Assembly (NCBI GenBank): GCA_041178545.1
Contig: JBEGVB010000104.1
Location: 1 to 45,463, forward strand
DNA: 45,463 nucleotides
From: JBEATZ01 sp041178545
GTDB lineage: Bacteria > Planctomycetota > UBA1135 > UBA2386
Direction of reading: 5' to 3'
Below the pieces are notes generated by a model. It did not search any database. It was given only the letters and a program-made list of their open reading frames with translations, and was not told where the DNA came from. Positions within the stretch are counted from its first letter, which is position 1. Each line of letters begins with the position of its first letter. Shown piece by piece: positions 14,150 through 22,626 of the stretch. Both the position numbers and the translations under genes were made by a program.

Positions 14150-15388
14150 CTAGGTCGCGTCGCGCCGCGGCAAGAGCAGCTCCACCGGGTGGACCACTTC
14201 CTGCTGCATGCCTGCCGCGCGCATCCGGCCGCGGATCTGCATCATGCACCCCGGGTTGCCGGTGACCACGGCATCGACACCGGCCTCGCGCAGCGCGGCG
14301 ACCTTGGTGTCGCCGATCTGTGCTGCGAGTGCTGGCTGCAGCAGGTTGTAGATGCCCGCGGAACCGCAGCAGTCCTCGGGTCGCGCGTGCGGCACGAGCT
14401 GCAGGCCCGGCACTTGTGCCAGCAGGCTGCGCGGCTGTTCGCGCACGCCCTGGCCGTGGCACAGGTGGCATGGGTCGTCGTAGGCGACGCGCTTGGTGCA
14501 GGGCGCCGGCTGTGCCGTGAGACCGACCCCCGCGAGGAACTCGCTGATGTCGCGACACTTGGCGCCGAACGCCTCTGCCTCGCGGTCGCCGTCGAGCAGC
14601 TCGCCGTACTCCTTGAGGGCGCAGCCACAGCCTGCGGAGTTGTTGACCACGTGGGTGGCGTCGCGGAAAGCCGCAACGTTGTTGCGTGCGAGGCGTTTGG
14701 CAGCCTCGGCCTGGCCGTTGTGGATGAGCAGCGCGCCGCAGCAACCCTGCGCAGCTGGTACGTCGACCTCGAACCCGTTGGCGAGCAGCAGGTCGAGCGT
14801 CGCGCGGTTGATGCGGCCGAAGAGCTGCTCCATCACGCAGCCGGTGAACAGTGCGACGCGCCCGCGCGGCACGCCTGCCGGGCGGTGCAGCCCGGTGCGG
14901 ATCGGTTCTCGCTCGGCGTCCGGCGGCACGGGCGGCGCCACCTGTGCCATGTGACGTGGCATGAGTCCCACGGCCGCGGCGAGCCTGCGCATCCCGAGCA
15001 CCTCGGCGACCCGCGCCAGCCGGAAGGCCAGCCGCAACCTGCCCTGGTGCGCCACCACGTGCTCGAGCAGGAAGCGCGTGAGCACGGCAACGAACCCGCG
15101 CTTCGGCTGCTGCTGCTCCATCCGGCTGCGCACGTTCTCCAGCATCGACCCGTAGCGCACGCCGGACGGGCATGCGGTCTCGCACGCCCTGCAGTCGAGG
15201 CACTGGTCGAGGTGGATGCGCACCGACTGGGGGTCCTGCAGGCGATCCTCTGCCAGCGCGCGCATCAGGTAGATGCGGCCTCGCGGCGAGTCGGTCTCGA
15301 GGCCCAGCACTCGGTAGGTGGGGCAGACCTGCAGGCACAGCCCGCAGTGGACACAGTCGAGCGACTGCTTGTGGAAGTCGTGCTTCAC
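14150..15388 (-). CDS. glcF: Glycolate oxidase iron-sulfur subunit
   Basis: Electron-transfer subunit of the membrane-associated glycolate (or lactate-type) oxidase that makes glyoxylate. Two ferredoxin-type [4Fe-4S] motifs are complete: CVHCGLCLQVCP near residue 12 and CLDCRACETACP near residue 63. The C-terminal half has the two cysteine-rich CCG domains (QGCCGALL, DPCHLCHGQG, EDCCGSAGIYNL) seen in GlcF and heterodisulfide reductase-like proteins. The 412-residue length is normal. The GTG start overlaps the glcE stop by four bases. It converges with the secreted-protein gene at only six bases, with no terminator visible between them. Confidence 0.93.
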   Translation of the reverse strand: MKHDFHKQSLDCVHCGLCLQVCPTYRVLGLETDSPRGRIYLMRALAEDRLQDPQSVRIHLDQCLDCRACETACPSGVRYGSMLENVRSRMEQQQPKRGFVAVLTRFLLEHVVAHQGRLRLAFRLARVAEVLGMRRLAAAVGLMPRHMAQVAPPVPPDAEREPIRTGLHRPAGVPRGRVALFTGCVMEQLFGRINRATLDLLLANGFEVDVPAAQGCCGALLIHNGQAEAAKRLARNNVAAFRDATHVVNNSAGCGCALKEYGELLDGDREAEAFGAKCRDISEFLAGVGLTAQPAPCTKRVAYDDPCHLCHGQGVREQPRSLLAQVPGLQLVPHARPEDCCGSAGIYNLLQPALAAQIGDTKVAALREAGVDAVVTGNPGCMMQIRGRMRAAGMQQEVVHPVELLLPRRDAT

Positions 15389-16425
15389 GCGAGGACTCCC
15401 TGCGGGTCGAGTTGTCGACGCAGCCTGTCGGTGAGGAGGCCGGCGCCGGGGTCGGATGCGCTGGCACGTCCGTCGCGGGTCGGGTCGGCCGAGCGGACCC
15501 GCGCATGGCCGCCCAGCGATGCGACCGTGTCGAGGGTCGGGAGTGCTGCCGGCCCCGGCACCGTGAGCTCGAAGCGCATGCCCCCGCGCACCGTCCACCT
15601 GCTGCCAGCAGGCATGGCCTCCAGGAGTGCGCGCAGCCTGCTGGCGCGGACCATGCCCACGAGCACGTCGCACCCGTCGTGCGCAAGGTTGGTCGGGGTG
15701 AACTCGGCCGGGGCCTCGCGCAGGTCCATTGCGAGGAGGATGCTGCGCAAGGAGCCGGCGCGCCCACCGAAGCGGCCGTGCAAGCGCTGCGGGCCGCCGG
15801 TCGAGCCCTCCAGCACCAGCACCTCGGGCTTCAGCGGCAGTTGCCGCAGGGCGTGGAACCGCGCCAGGGCCTCCCCGAGTGCCAGACTTCCTGCATCGAA
15901 GCCGATGCGCGCGCGCGGCCGCGGGTGCAGGCGCAGGTGCAGCAACGTGGCCGCCATGAGCGTGCCCGCGCTGCCGACGAACAGCTTGTGCAGGTCGAAC
16001 CCGGCCACGCTCTTCACCACGCGTGCACCGGAACGGAAGGTCGTGCCGTCGGCCAGCACCGCGTCCATGCCTAGCAGCAGCGAACGCGGCGTCGCGCCGC
16101 CGGGAGTCCAGGCGCCCCATGGGTCGGCGGCGAAGAGCCCGCCCACGGTGCCGTCGCCGTCGAGGCAGCCGAGTTCGATGCCATGGGGCTCAAGTTCTGC
16201 GCGCAGCGCAGCCATGGGAAGACCCGGCTGCACCGAGCAGGTGAGGTCGCCGGGCTCGAGGTGGACGATGCGGTCGATGGCGCGCAACGACACGCGCGTC
16301 GACCCTTCGGTGCGGGGGTGGAAGCCGTTGCGCGAGGCCGTTCCCTGCAGGTGGACCGGCCCCTTGCTGTCGCGCAGCAGTCCGGAGAGTTCGGCCTCCG
16401 ACGCCGGTACATGGACCACGCTCAC
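15385..16425 (-). CDS. glcE: Glycolate oxidase FAD-binding subunit
   Basis: The short FAD-binding subunit of glycolate oxidase. It has the PCMH-type FAD_binding_4 pattern at low similarity: VHLQGTASRN, LTCSVQPGLPMAALRAEL, GTVGGLFAADPWGAW, LLLGMDAVLADGTTFRSGARVVKSVAGFDLHKLFVGSAGTL. The 346-residue length is typical of GlcE. The GTG start sits in a GTGA overlap with the glcD stop, and its own stop overlaps glcF the same way, so the three subunits are coupled for stoichiometric synthesis. Confidence 0.9.
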   Translation of the reverse strand: MSVVHVPASEAELSGLLRDSKGPVHLQGTASRNGFHPRTEGSTRVSLRAIDRIVHLEPGDLTCSVQPGLPMAALRAELEPHGIELGCLDGDGTVGGLFAADPWGAWTPGGATPRSLLLGMDAVLADGTTFRSGARVVKSVAGFDLHKLFVGSAGTLMAATLLHLRLHPRPRARIGFDAGSLALGEALARFHALRQLPLKPEVLVLEGSTGGPQRLHGRFGGRAGSLRSILLAMDLREAPAEFTPTNLAHDGCDVLVGMVRASRLRALLEAMPAGSRWTVRGGMRFELTVPGPAALPTLDTVASLGGHARVRSADPTRDGRASASDPGAGLLTDRLRRQLDPQGVLA

Positions 16426-17879
16426 GAGTGCCCTGCCTCGTCACCGAGCACGCGGGCGACCATCTTCGGCCACTTGGCGACTTCTGCGCAGGACGCGCGC
16501 TGGGGCAGCACCTTGCCGGGGTTGCACAGGCCGCTCGGGTCGAAGGCCTCGCGCGCGCGTCGCATGACCTCCAGGTCCTGCTCGCGGTACATGAGCGGCA
16601 CCTGGTCCAGCTTCTCGGTGCCGATGCCGTGCTCGCCGGTGATGCTGCCGCCAAGTTCGACGCACATGGCGAGGATCTCGGACCCGGCCGCGACGACGCG
16701 CGCGGTCTCGACCGCATCGCGACCGTCGTACGGGATGTTGGGGTGGAGGTTGCCGTCGCCCGCATGGAAGACGTTGGTGACCGGCACGCCGTGGCGTCTG
16801 CCGATCTCGGCGATGCGCTCGAGGGCCACCTCAAGCTTGGTGCGCGGGACGACGCCGTCCATCACATAGAGGTCGGTGTTGAGCCGGCCCATGGCTCCGA
16901 ACGCGCCCTTGCGACCCTTCCACAGCTTCTTGCGTTCGGCAGCAGTGGAAGCCTCCTCGACACGGATGGCACCGTTGGCCGCGAACAGGTCTTGGATCTC
17001 GGCAGCCTCCTCGGCGAGCACCTCGGTGGGGCCGTCCAGCTCCACCAGCAGCACGGCAGCAGCGTCCTCGGGGTACCCAGCACGGTAGACGGAGGCCTCG
17101 ACGGCCCTGATGGTCGCCTGGTCGAGGATCTCCAGTGCTGCCGGCACCATGCCCGCGCGCACGATCTGGGTCACGGTCCTGCATGCAGCGGACATCGTGG
17201 CGAAGGCCGCGAGCATGGTGCGCACGCATGCCTGGTCGTGCGACAGGCGCACCGTGACCTCGGTGGCGATCCCGAACGTGCCCTCGCTGCCGCAGAACAG
17301 GCCCGTCAGGTCGAGTCCATGCGGCAGTCGCGGCCCTGCTGCGTCTCCGATGCGCGCGATCGTGCCGTCGGAGAGGACCACGACGGCACCGAGGACGTGG
17401 TCCGTGGTCATCCCGTACTTGAAGCAGTGCGGGCCGCCCGAGTTCTCTGCGAGGTTGCCGCCGATCGTGCACACGGTCTGGCTGCTGGGATCCGGTGCGT
17501 AGTGCAGCCCGAGGTGGCTGACAGCTGCCGTGAGGTCGACGTTCACGACCCCTGGCTGGACCACGGCACAGAGGTCCTCCTTCGAGACCTCCAGCACCTT
17601 GTTCATGCGGGCGAGCTCGACCACCACGGAAGGTGACGAGGGTGTCGGGCCACCTGAGAGGCAGGTGCCCGCACCACGCGGCAGGAACGGCACCTTGCGA
17701 GCGTGCAGCAGCCGCACCACGTCGACCACCTGCTGCGTCGTCTCGGGCAGGACCACGGCAAGCGGCTTCGCCTTGTGGATGGTGAATCCGTCACACTCCC
17801 ATGCCATGAGGGCATCCGCACCGGTCACCGTGCGTTGGGGGCCCAGCAGGCGGGTCAGTTCGTCCTGAACGGAGACCAT
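16422..17879 (-). CDS. glcD: Glycolate oxidase catalytic FAD subunit
   Basis: Catalytic flavoprotein that oxidises glycolate (possibly D-lactate) to the 2-oxo acid. The FAD-binding domain shows PRGAGTCLSGG, VVQPGV, CTIGGNLAENSGGPHCFKYGMT and GSEGTFGIATEVTVRL; the C-terminal oxidase domain shows VFHAGDGNLHPNI and SITGEHGIGTEKL. The 485-residue length is that of GlcD. The frame extends 19 codons upstream, but ATG 17879 gives the usual MVSVQDELTRLLG start. It is the first gene of glcDEF; a promoter should lie in the 123-base divergent region shared with the orphan gene at 18003, where I cannot pick out a clear one. Confidence 0.93.
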   Translation of the reverse strand: MVSVQDELTRLLGPQRTVTGADALMAWECDGFTIHKAKPLAVVLPETTQQVVDVVRLLHARKVPFLPRGAGTCLSGGPTPSSPSVVVELARMNKVLEVSKEDLCAVVQPGVVNVDLTAAVSHLGLHYAPDPSSQTVCTIGGNLAENSGGPHCFKYGMTTDHVLGAVVVLSDGTIARIGDAAGPRLPHGLDLTGLFCGSEGTFGIATEVTVRLSHDQACVRTMLAAFATMSAACRTVTQIVRAGMVPAALEILDQATIRAVEASVYRAGYPEDAAAVLLVELDGPTEVLAEEAAEIQDLFAANGAIRVEEASTAAERKKLWKGRKGAFGAMGRLNTDLYVMDGVVPRTKLEVALERIAEIGRRHGVPVTNVFHAGDGNLHPNIPYDGRDAVETARVVAAGSEILAMCVELGGSITGEHGIGTEKLDQVPLMYREQDLEVMRRAREAFDPSGLCNPGKVLPQRASCAEVAKWPKMVARVLGDEAGHS

Positions 17880-18002
17880 GGGCGGGACAGCATAGCGACA
17901 CGGGTGGCACAGTCCTCGGGCGGCCGGGCGTTGCACGTCTCACGGCTCGGGCCGGAGCGGGTCAAGGCCGCCCGGCTGCAACGCCGAAACCAAGGGTCAC
18001 CC

Positions 18003-19184
18003 ATGCTCCGCACGGTCGAGAAGGTTGCTGCAGTCTGCTTCCTGGATGCAGTGAAGCAGGTCATGGAGCAAGTTGCCGAGCGGCGGCTCCAGGTCGGGCG
18101 AGCCGAGGATGCCGAGGGGCGCGCCCTGACCGACACCTACCACCGCGCTCGCCGTCTCCGCGACCACCTGCAGCGACGGGCAGGAGCGTTCCAGGACTCG
18201 GTGCAGGTCGAACTGGACCGCGAGGACCAGGCGCTGCTGGTGGCATGTTGTCGTCACTTCGTCCAACACCTCGAGGCACGTCTCGAGCGGTCCGACGACT
18301 CCATGTCCCGCAACGACAGGGCCTGGGTCCAGCACCGGTCGGAGATCCTCGCCAAGTGGGCCGTCGAACTCGCCGAGCACCCTGCGTACAGCCTGCCGTT
18401 GCCCAAGCCGTCGCAAGGCAGGACAGCCGTCTTCCGCGGGATGGAGAACTCCGTGCTCCAGAAGCTCGGGGCGCCGATTCCTGCAGAGCCACCGCCCGAC
18501 GCGGGCCAGGTTGCGACTGCGCCCCAGCAGGATTCCGACCCGTGGCGTCCCCCAGTCGCGCGGAAGGTCGACCAGAAGCTGGAGTTCCGCATCGTTGCTT
18601 CCGGGGCCTCCTCCGGCACCCCTCGCGCCGCAGAGCCTGTCACAGGCCCGGGAAGCGGGTCGCAGGCGAGCACTCCGAGTGCGCTTGCCGAGGTGCGCGC
18701 ACTCCTCGTCCAGGCACCCCAACAGCTCCGCGACCCGCGGCTGCGCAACGCCATGAGTCTCGACTTGCGCAGCTACCGCCGCGCCCATGCCGAGAACGAC
18801 CTGCGCGCCGCAGCGTTGCTGCTCACCATCCTGCTGGAGACCGCCATCGTCGACTATGCACTGGTCCACGGGGAGGAACTCGGTCTCGGCAAGTCGCCGG
18901 AGGGCTGGTCCTTCCTCGACCTCCTCAAGACCTCAGTGGGCACCCCGGTTACGCCTCGCGCGCGGGTCCTTGCCCACCAGCTCATGGCTGCCCGCAATCT
19001 CTCGCGGCCTGCCATGCAGCTCCTCGCTCCCCATGCAGTCACCAGCGCGAGCCTCGACAGCATGGAGGAGTTCGTCTGCCAACTGCTCCGCAACCTCGGG
19101 TTCAGCGAGCAGGAGGTTGCGGAGGACGAGGCCAAGCCGGCCGAGAGTCCGATCCGCGGCGACGGGCTGGACCGTTTCCTCTGA
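18003..19184 (+). CDS. Orphan protein of unknown function
   Basis: A 393-residue soluble protein that I do not recognise. Residues 1-150 are strongly helical and charged (VEKVAAVCFLDAVKQVMEQVAERRLQ; ALTDTYHRARRLRDHLQRR), residues 150-240 are a Pro/Ala/Ser/Gly-rich linker, and residues 245-375 form a second helical domain (SYRRAHAENDLRAAALLLTILLETAIVDYAL, then LAHQLMAARNLSRPAMQLLAPHA and a closing MEEFVCQLLRNLGF). The second domain recalls HEPN/DUF4145-type helical bundles in layout, but the R...H catalytic spacing is not right. No signal peptide or membrane helix. It is a single gene, divergent from glcD. Confidence 0.7.
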   Translation: MLRTVEKVAAVCFLDAVKQVMEQVAERRLQVGRAEDAEGRALTDTYHRARRLRDHLQRRAGAFQDSVQVELDREDQALLVACCRHFVQHLEARLERSDDSMSRNDRAWVQHRSEILAKWAVELAEHPAYSLPLPKPSQGRTAVFRGMENSVLQKLGAPIPAEPPPDAGQVATAPQQDSDPWRPPVARKVDQKLEFRIVASGASSGTPRAAEPVTGPGSGSQASTPSALAEVRALLVQAPQQLRDPRLRNAMSLDLRSYRRAHAENDLRAAALLLTILLETAIVDYALVHGEELGLGKSPEGWSFLDLLKTSVGTPVTPRARVLAHQLMAARNLSRPAMQLLAPHAVTSASLDSMEEFVCQLLRNLGFSEQEVAEDEAKPAESPIRGDGLDRFL

Positions 19185-19194
19185 CCGCTGGACC

Positions 19195-20583
19195 TCAGCG
19201 CTGCAGGGGCTGGGCGTCGGTTGCCGGGTCGTTCTGGAACGGCGCCTCGACACGCAGGTCGTAGGCGACCTTCTCAGCCTGGTCGAGCACGCGCAGCAGG
19301 TTGCCGCCCAGGACCTTGCGGACGGTGCTCTCGTCGTGCCCAGCCTCCAGCAGGTGGTAGGTGATGCGCGGCAGGTGGGTCACGTCGTCCATCCCCTTGG
19401 GCACGCAGGAGACGCCGTCGAAGTCGCTGCCGATCCCCACGTGGTCGGGGCCGGCCACCTCGAGTGCGTGCAGGAAGTGGGCCATCAGCACGGAGAGCGC
19501 GGGACGCTCCGCTGGCGGGAACTTCGCGTCCAGCGCCGCCAGGGCCTCCTCGCGCTCCTTGCTGCCCTCGGCGAACTGGCGCCGGATCTCACGCTCCCGG
19601 ATGCGCCGCACCTGGCCGGCTGCGTCCGAGCGCTTGCCGTACTCCGGGTCCACGAAGCCACAGTTGAAGTTGATCATCACCACGCCGCCGTTCTTCGCGA
19701 GCGCACGCAGCATGTCGTCGGTGATGTTGCGCGGGTGGCCGCACAGCGCGCGCATCGAGCTGTGTGAGCAGATGGCGGGTGCACGCGTGACCCGGAGTGC
19801 GTCGAAGAAGGTCGCATCGCTCACGTGGCTCACGTCCACCAGCATCCCGAGCCGGTTCATCTCCTTCACCACCTTGACGCCCAGCTGGTTGAGGCCGCCC
19901 CAGCGTGGCGTGGCCTCGGCACAGGAGTCGGCATACTCGTTGTGGTTGGTGTGGGTGAGCGTCATGTAGCGCACCCCGAGACGGTGGAACTGCCGCAGCA
20001 GGTCGAGGCGGCCCTCGATGGCGTGCCCACCCTCGATGCCCATGAGGGTGGCATGGCGCCCCATGCGCACCGCGTCGAGCAGCTCGACCCGGGACGTGCA
20101 GAGCGTCATGCGGTCCGGGTACTTGGTCGTCATGCGCACGATGCCGTCGATCATCTGCAGCGCGCGCCGGGCTGAACCGTTCGGCGTGCCCGGCTCCCTT
20201 GGGCGGACCCAGTCGGCACCGGTTGCCGGCGGCGCGAACAGGGGGGCCTCGTCCCCGAAGAAGCGCGCGGCCACGTAGATGGAGTAGAACTGGGCGTCGA
20301 GGCCCGCTTCCGCGATGCGCGGCAGGTCCATGTGGCCGTCCCTGGCGCGCGGCCCCATGTCGAAGCCCTCGTCGAGGATGCGGCTCGTCGTGTCGGAGTG
20401 GGTGTCGACCACGAGGGACTCGTGGTGCAGCTTCCACGCCCGCTGCCAGAGTTCCTCCGCATAGCCAGATGGCGCAGCTGGTGGCGGTGGCACGACCTGC
20501 TGGGCCACGACGGTCGAACTCGCGAGGGCCAGCGCAGCTGCTGCGGCGAGGCACGGACCTTCGATCAGGGCGCGCTTGAGCAT
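19195..20583 (-). CDS. Exported membrane-dipeptidase homologue (peptidase M19)
   Basis: A zinc dipeptidase of the renal dipeptidase family, 462 residues. A signal peptide (LAAAAALALASSTVVAQ) places it in the periplasm. The metal site is present in order: VDTHSDT with His62 and Asp64, GIEGGHAIEG with Glu184, DVSHVS with His253, and ICSHSS with His274; GIGSDFDG carries the later Asp. The fold strands LRQFHRLGVRYMTLTH and MLVDVSHVSDATFFDAL are typical. Substrates of the family are dipeptides, including D-amino-acid-containing ones, so peptidoglycan or protein peptide scavenging is plausible. GGAGGAT seven bases before the ATG supports the start. It is divergent from the phosphoesterase at 51 bases. 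Confidence 0.92.
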   Translation of the reverse strand: MLKRALIEGPCLAAAAALALASSTVVAQQVVPPPPAAPSGYAEELWQRAWKLHHESLVVDTHSDTTSRILDEGFDMGPRARDGHMDLPRIAEAGLDAQFYSIYVAARFFGDEAPLFAPPATGADWVRPREPGTPNGSARRALQMIDGIVRMTTKYPDRMTLCTSRVELLDAVRMGRHATLMGIEGGHAIEGRLDLLRQFHRLGVRYMTLTHTNHNEYADSCAEATPRWGGLNQLGVKVVKEMNRLGMLVDVSHVSDATFFDALRVTRAPAICSHSSMRALCGHPRNITDDMLRALAKNGGVVMINFNCGFVDPEYGKRSDAAGQVRRIREREIRRQFAEGSKEREEALAALDAKFPPAERPALSVLMAHFLHALEVAGPDHVGIGSDFDGVSCVPKGMDDVTHLPRITYHLLEAGHDESTVRKVLGGNLLRVLDQAEKVAYDLRVEAPFQNDPATDAQPLQR

Positions 20584-20634
20584 GGCCGGATCCTCCCCTA
20601 TGCCTGCACCTTTGCAAGCAGCACCGAGAACCCA

Positions 20635-21360
20635 TTGCGCCTCTTTGCCATCAGCGACCTGCACCTGAGCTTCGGCGTCGACAAGCCGATGCACATCTTC
20701 GGCCCCCAGTGGGAGGGCCATGCCGACAAGATCCGAACCGCATGGGACGCGATGGTCGGTCCGGAGGACTGGGTCCTCGTGGGTGGCGACACGTCGTGGG
20801 GCCTCGACCTCGCCGAGGCCAAGCCCGACCTCGACTGGCTCGGCGCGCGACCAGGCCAGAAGGTGCTCATCAAGGGCAACCACTGCACGTGGTGGGCCTC
20901 GAAGAGCAAGGTGGAGAAGGTGCTCCACCCGTCGGTGCACCTGCTGCAGAACAACGCCGTCGAGCTGCCCGACGGGACGGTCGTCATCGGCACGCGGCTC
21001 TGGGACCCGCCGGAGGCCCCTTGGGCCGACAACCATGCCCCGAAGATCTTCGCGCGCGAACTCGAGCGCCTGAAGCTCTCCATCGACGACGGCAGGAAGA
21101 AGGGCGGCTGCATTGCCGGCGGCAAGCGCACGGTCGCCCTCATCCACTACCCGCCTCGCTACAGCGACGGCCGCGAGACTGCGGCGGTGCAGATGCTCAA
21201 GGACGCGCACGTCATTGCGTGCGTGTACGGGCACCTGCACGGCAAGGACCTCGTGCACGGGTTCCGCGGCGTGGCGGACGGCATCCGCTACCACCTCGCC
21301 TCGGTGGACGGCATCGACTTCCGTCCGATCGAGATCCTGCTCGACGACACGGCCACCTGA
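20635..21360 (+). CDS. Calcineurin-like metallophosphoesterase (COG1768 type), TTG start
   Basis: A 241-residue phosphohydrolase of the COG1768 group. Binuclear-metal motifs: DLH at residues 8-10, GGD at 50-52, GNH at 81-83, LIHYPP, and YGHLHG near the end. The family normally reads GNHDYWW; here it is GNHCTWW, so the aspartate after the histidine is cysteine (residue 84). The metal ligands themselves are kept, so activity is likely retained. No ATG or GTG lies in frame before the conserved RLFAISDLHLS, and the TTG at 20635 places it exactly at the N-terminus, so TTG is the start. Its substrate is unknown. Confidence 0.83.
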   Translation: MRLFAISDLHLSFGVDKPMHIFGPQWEGHADKIRTAWDAMVGPEDWVLVGGDTSWGLDLAEAKPDLDWLGARPGQKVLIKGNHCTWWASKSKVEKVLHPSVHLLQNNAVELPDGTVVIGTRLWDPPEAPWADNHAPKIFARELERLKLSIDDGRKKGGCIAGGKRTVALIHYPPRYSDGRETAAVQMLKDAHVIACVYGHLHGKDLVHGFRGVADGIRYHLASVDGIDFRPIEILLDDTAT

Positions 21361-21403
21361 GCCTGCGCTGGCAACGCCGCGCACCGCGTGCGATCCTCCC
21401 GTC

Positions 21404-22078
21404 ATGCGCCTCCTCGCCGTGTTCCCCGCCGTCCTGGTCCTCGCGGCCTGCGGGACCGCACCCAAGCCCGTGCAGCCGCAGGGCGCAGGCGAGGGAGTCA
21501 TCGCGTTCGACCCGGCACCGCCCGAGGGCAGCCGACTGTCCCTCTTCCAGCCGCCCGTGTGGCGCGTCGGGGACGCGTTCGTGTTGCTCCGCGGCAACCG
21601 CGTGCGGCTCCCGCTGCGCGTCGTGCGGGCGGATGACGCAGGCTACGAACTCGCCGACCCTGCTGGCGGCAGGTTCGTGCGCGACCGCGAGCTCGCGGTG
21701 CTGGGCGAAGGGCCGCCGGAGGGCGAGCTCGTGCACGTGCTCGCGCCGCGGGACGTGCGTTACCACTGGCCGCTCTGGGTGGGAAAGAAGTGGACCCAGC
21801 GGTTCGTCGACCGGACCGCGGGCGGCGAGTCCCTGCCACTGGAGGTGCGCAGTGAGGTCGAGGCCATGGAACGGGTGACGGTTGCCGCGGGCTCGTTCGA
21901 CTGCCTGCGCATCCGCCGCACATCGCGCCTGCTCCTCGAGGGCGAGTACTACGACCGCACGACGTACCTGTGGTACGCGCCGGACCCCGGGTTCGAGGTG
22001 CGCCAGTTGATGGGCGAGACCGAGTTCGAGCTGGCTGAGTGGCAACGCGCCCCGGTCGGTGCCGGCCAAGCCCGCTGA
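21404..22078 (+). CDS. Putative lipoprotein, unknown function
   Basis: A 224-residue exported protein. The signal sequence RLLAVFPAVLVLAAC ends in a lipobox with Cys16, followed by a proline- and glycine-rich spacer, then a beta-rich domain: HWPLWVGKKWTQRFVDR, VTVAAGSFDCLRIRRTSR and TTYLWYAPDPGFEVRQL. The last segments resemble the beta-barrel-like DUF3108/YpuA-type domains seen in planctomycete and proteobacterial envelope proteins (ATG..FDC..I), but I cannot name a function. It follows the phosphoesterase by 43 bases on the same strand and ends ahead of a strong bidirectional terminator. Confidence 0.75.
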   Translation: MRLLAVFPAVLVLAACGTAPKPVQPQGAGEGVIAFDPAPPEGSRLSLFQPPVWRVGDAFVLLRGNRVRLPLRVVRADDAGYELADPAGGRFVRDRELAVLGEGPPEGELVHVLAPRDVRYHWPLWVGKKWTQRFVDRTAGGESLPLEVRSEVEAMERVTVAAGSFDCLRIRRTSRLLLEGEYYDRTTYLWYAPDPGFEVRQLMGETEFELAEWQRAPVGAGQAR

Positions 22079-22111
22079 ATCGCCTGCTGCTCGCAGGAGC
22101 GCATCCCCCAA

Positions 22112-22155
22112 ACGACACCGCCGACGCTACCAGGGGCAGCGTCGGCGGTTGTCGT
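22112..22155. terminator. Strong bidirectional terminator between convergent genes
   Basis: A long inverted repeat: ACGACACCGCCGACGCT (22112-22128), a nine-base loop, then AGCGTCGGCGG (22138-22148) continuing to 22155. The inner 11 pairs are perfect and six outer pairs follow across one bulged T. It lies between the convergent lipoprotein genes ending at 22078 and 22178. On the minus strand the stem is followed by TTT, so it terminates that direction best, and the stem alone can stop the other. Confidence 0.88.
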
Positions 22156-22177
22156 GTGCAGCGCGAGGCTGCTCAGG

Positions 22178-22525
22178 TCACTTCTTGACCTTGAGCCAGC
22201 TCGAGCCCTCGTTGAGCAGCGAGGAGACGGTGCCGTCGGTCGCCTCGACCTTGGCGTGCTCGAAGCCCGTGCCCTTGCCATCCCACACGTCGTGGAACCA
22301 GAAGAAGTAGGCGTTGCCGATGAAGAAGTCGCCGATCGCGGCGCCGAAGTTCAGCAGCGGGAACACCGGGACGACCCACAGGACGCCGTCCAGCAGGGGG
22401 TTCTGCACGTACATCTTGTGGTCCCAGTCGTCCACCGAGCGCTGGAGCTGCTGGGGACCTGCGGCGCAGGAAGTGAACGTGAGGCAGGCGGCGAGGCCGG
22501 CCGAAACGAGAAGGTTGTTGCGCAT
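22178..22525 (-). CDS. Small exported DUF3332-like protein
   Basis: A 115-residue exported protein. The hydrophobic N-terminus (LLVSAGLAACLTFTSC) is a signal peptide; Cys20 or Cys14 could be lipidated, though neither is an ideal lipobox. The mature part has VDDWDHKMYV and a hydrophobic stretch LLDGVLWVVPVFPLLNFGAAIGDFFIGNAYFFWF, probably a membrane-embedded hairpin, then FHDVWDGKGTGFEHA. This layout resembles DUF3332 lipoproteins, for which no function is known. AAGGAA a few bases before the ATG is a good ribosome-binding site. A promoter candidate lies at 22580-22607. Confidence 0.72.
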   Translation of the reverse strand: MRNNLLVSAGLAACLTFTSCAAGPQQLQRSVDDWDHKMYVQNPLLDGVLWVVPVFPLLNFGAAIGDFFIGNAYFFWFHDVWDGKGTGFEHAKVEATDGTVSSLLNEGSSWLKVKK

Positions 22526-22579
22526 GTTGGTTCCTTGATCCGTGTCGACCACGTGCACACGCACGCCGTCGTCGTGGCG

Positions 22580-22607
22580 ATGGTAGGTGGAGTCGTGACC
22601 AAAGCAA
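22580..22607 (-). promoter_or_regulatory. Candidate sigma-70-like promoter
   Basis: On the minus strand TTGCTT (22602-22607) and TACCAT (22580-22585) are separated by 16 bases, upstream of the DUF3332-like gene. Both hexamers match only partly, so this is tentative. The leader would be about 50 bases and includes the AAGGAA ribosome-binding site. Confidence 0.4.
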
Positions 22608-22616
22608 CGACTTTGG
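22599..22616 (-). terminator. Short hairpin after the lipoprotein gene
   Basis: CCAAAG, a six-base loop and CTTTGG form a perfect six-pair stem (eight pairs counting one G-T) starting 11 bases after the stop of the minus-strand lipoprotein. It overlaps the candidate promoter for the next gene. It lacks a T-run, so it may be a weak terminator or an operator. Confidence 0.4.
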
Positions 22617-22626
22617 CCCTGTGCGC

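Noticed and set aside
14143..14150. Terminator between the secreted-protein gene and glcF
   Set aside because: Only six bases separate the genes and no hairpin is found across the junction.
14189..16567. A 792-codon open frame on the plus strand
   Set aside because: It is antisense to glcF and glcE, whose Fe-S motifs and GTGA overlaps are unmistakable.
18003..19184. HEPN toxin or abortive-infection protein
   Set aside because: The helical layout is suggestive, but no R-x4-6-H motif is present and there is no antitoxin-like neighbour; kept as an orphan.
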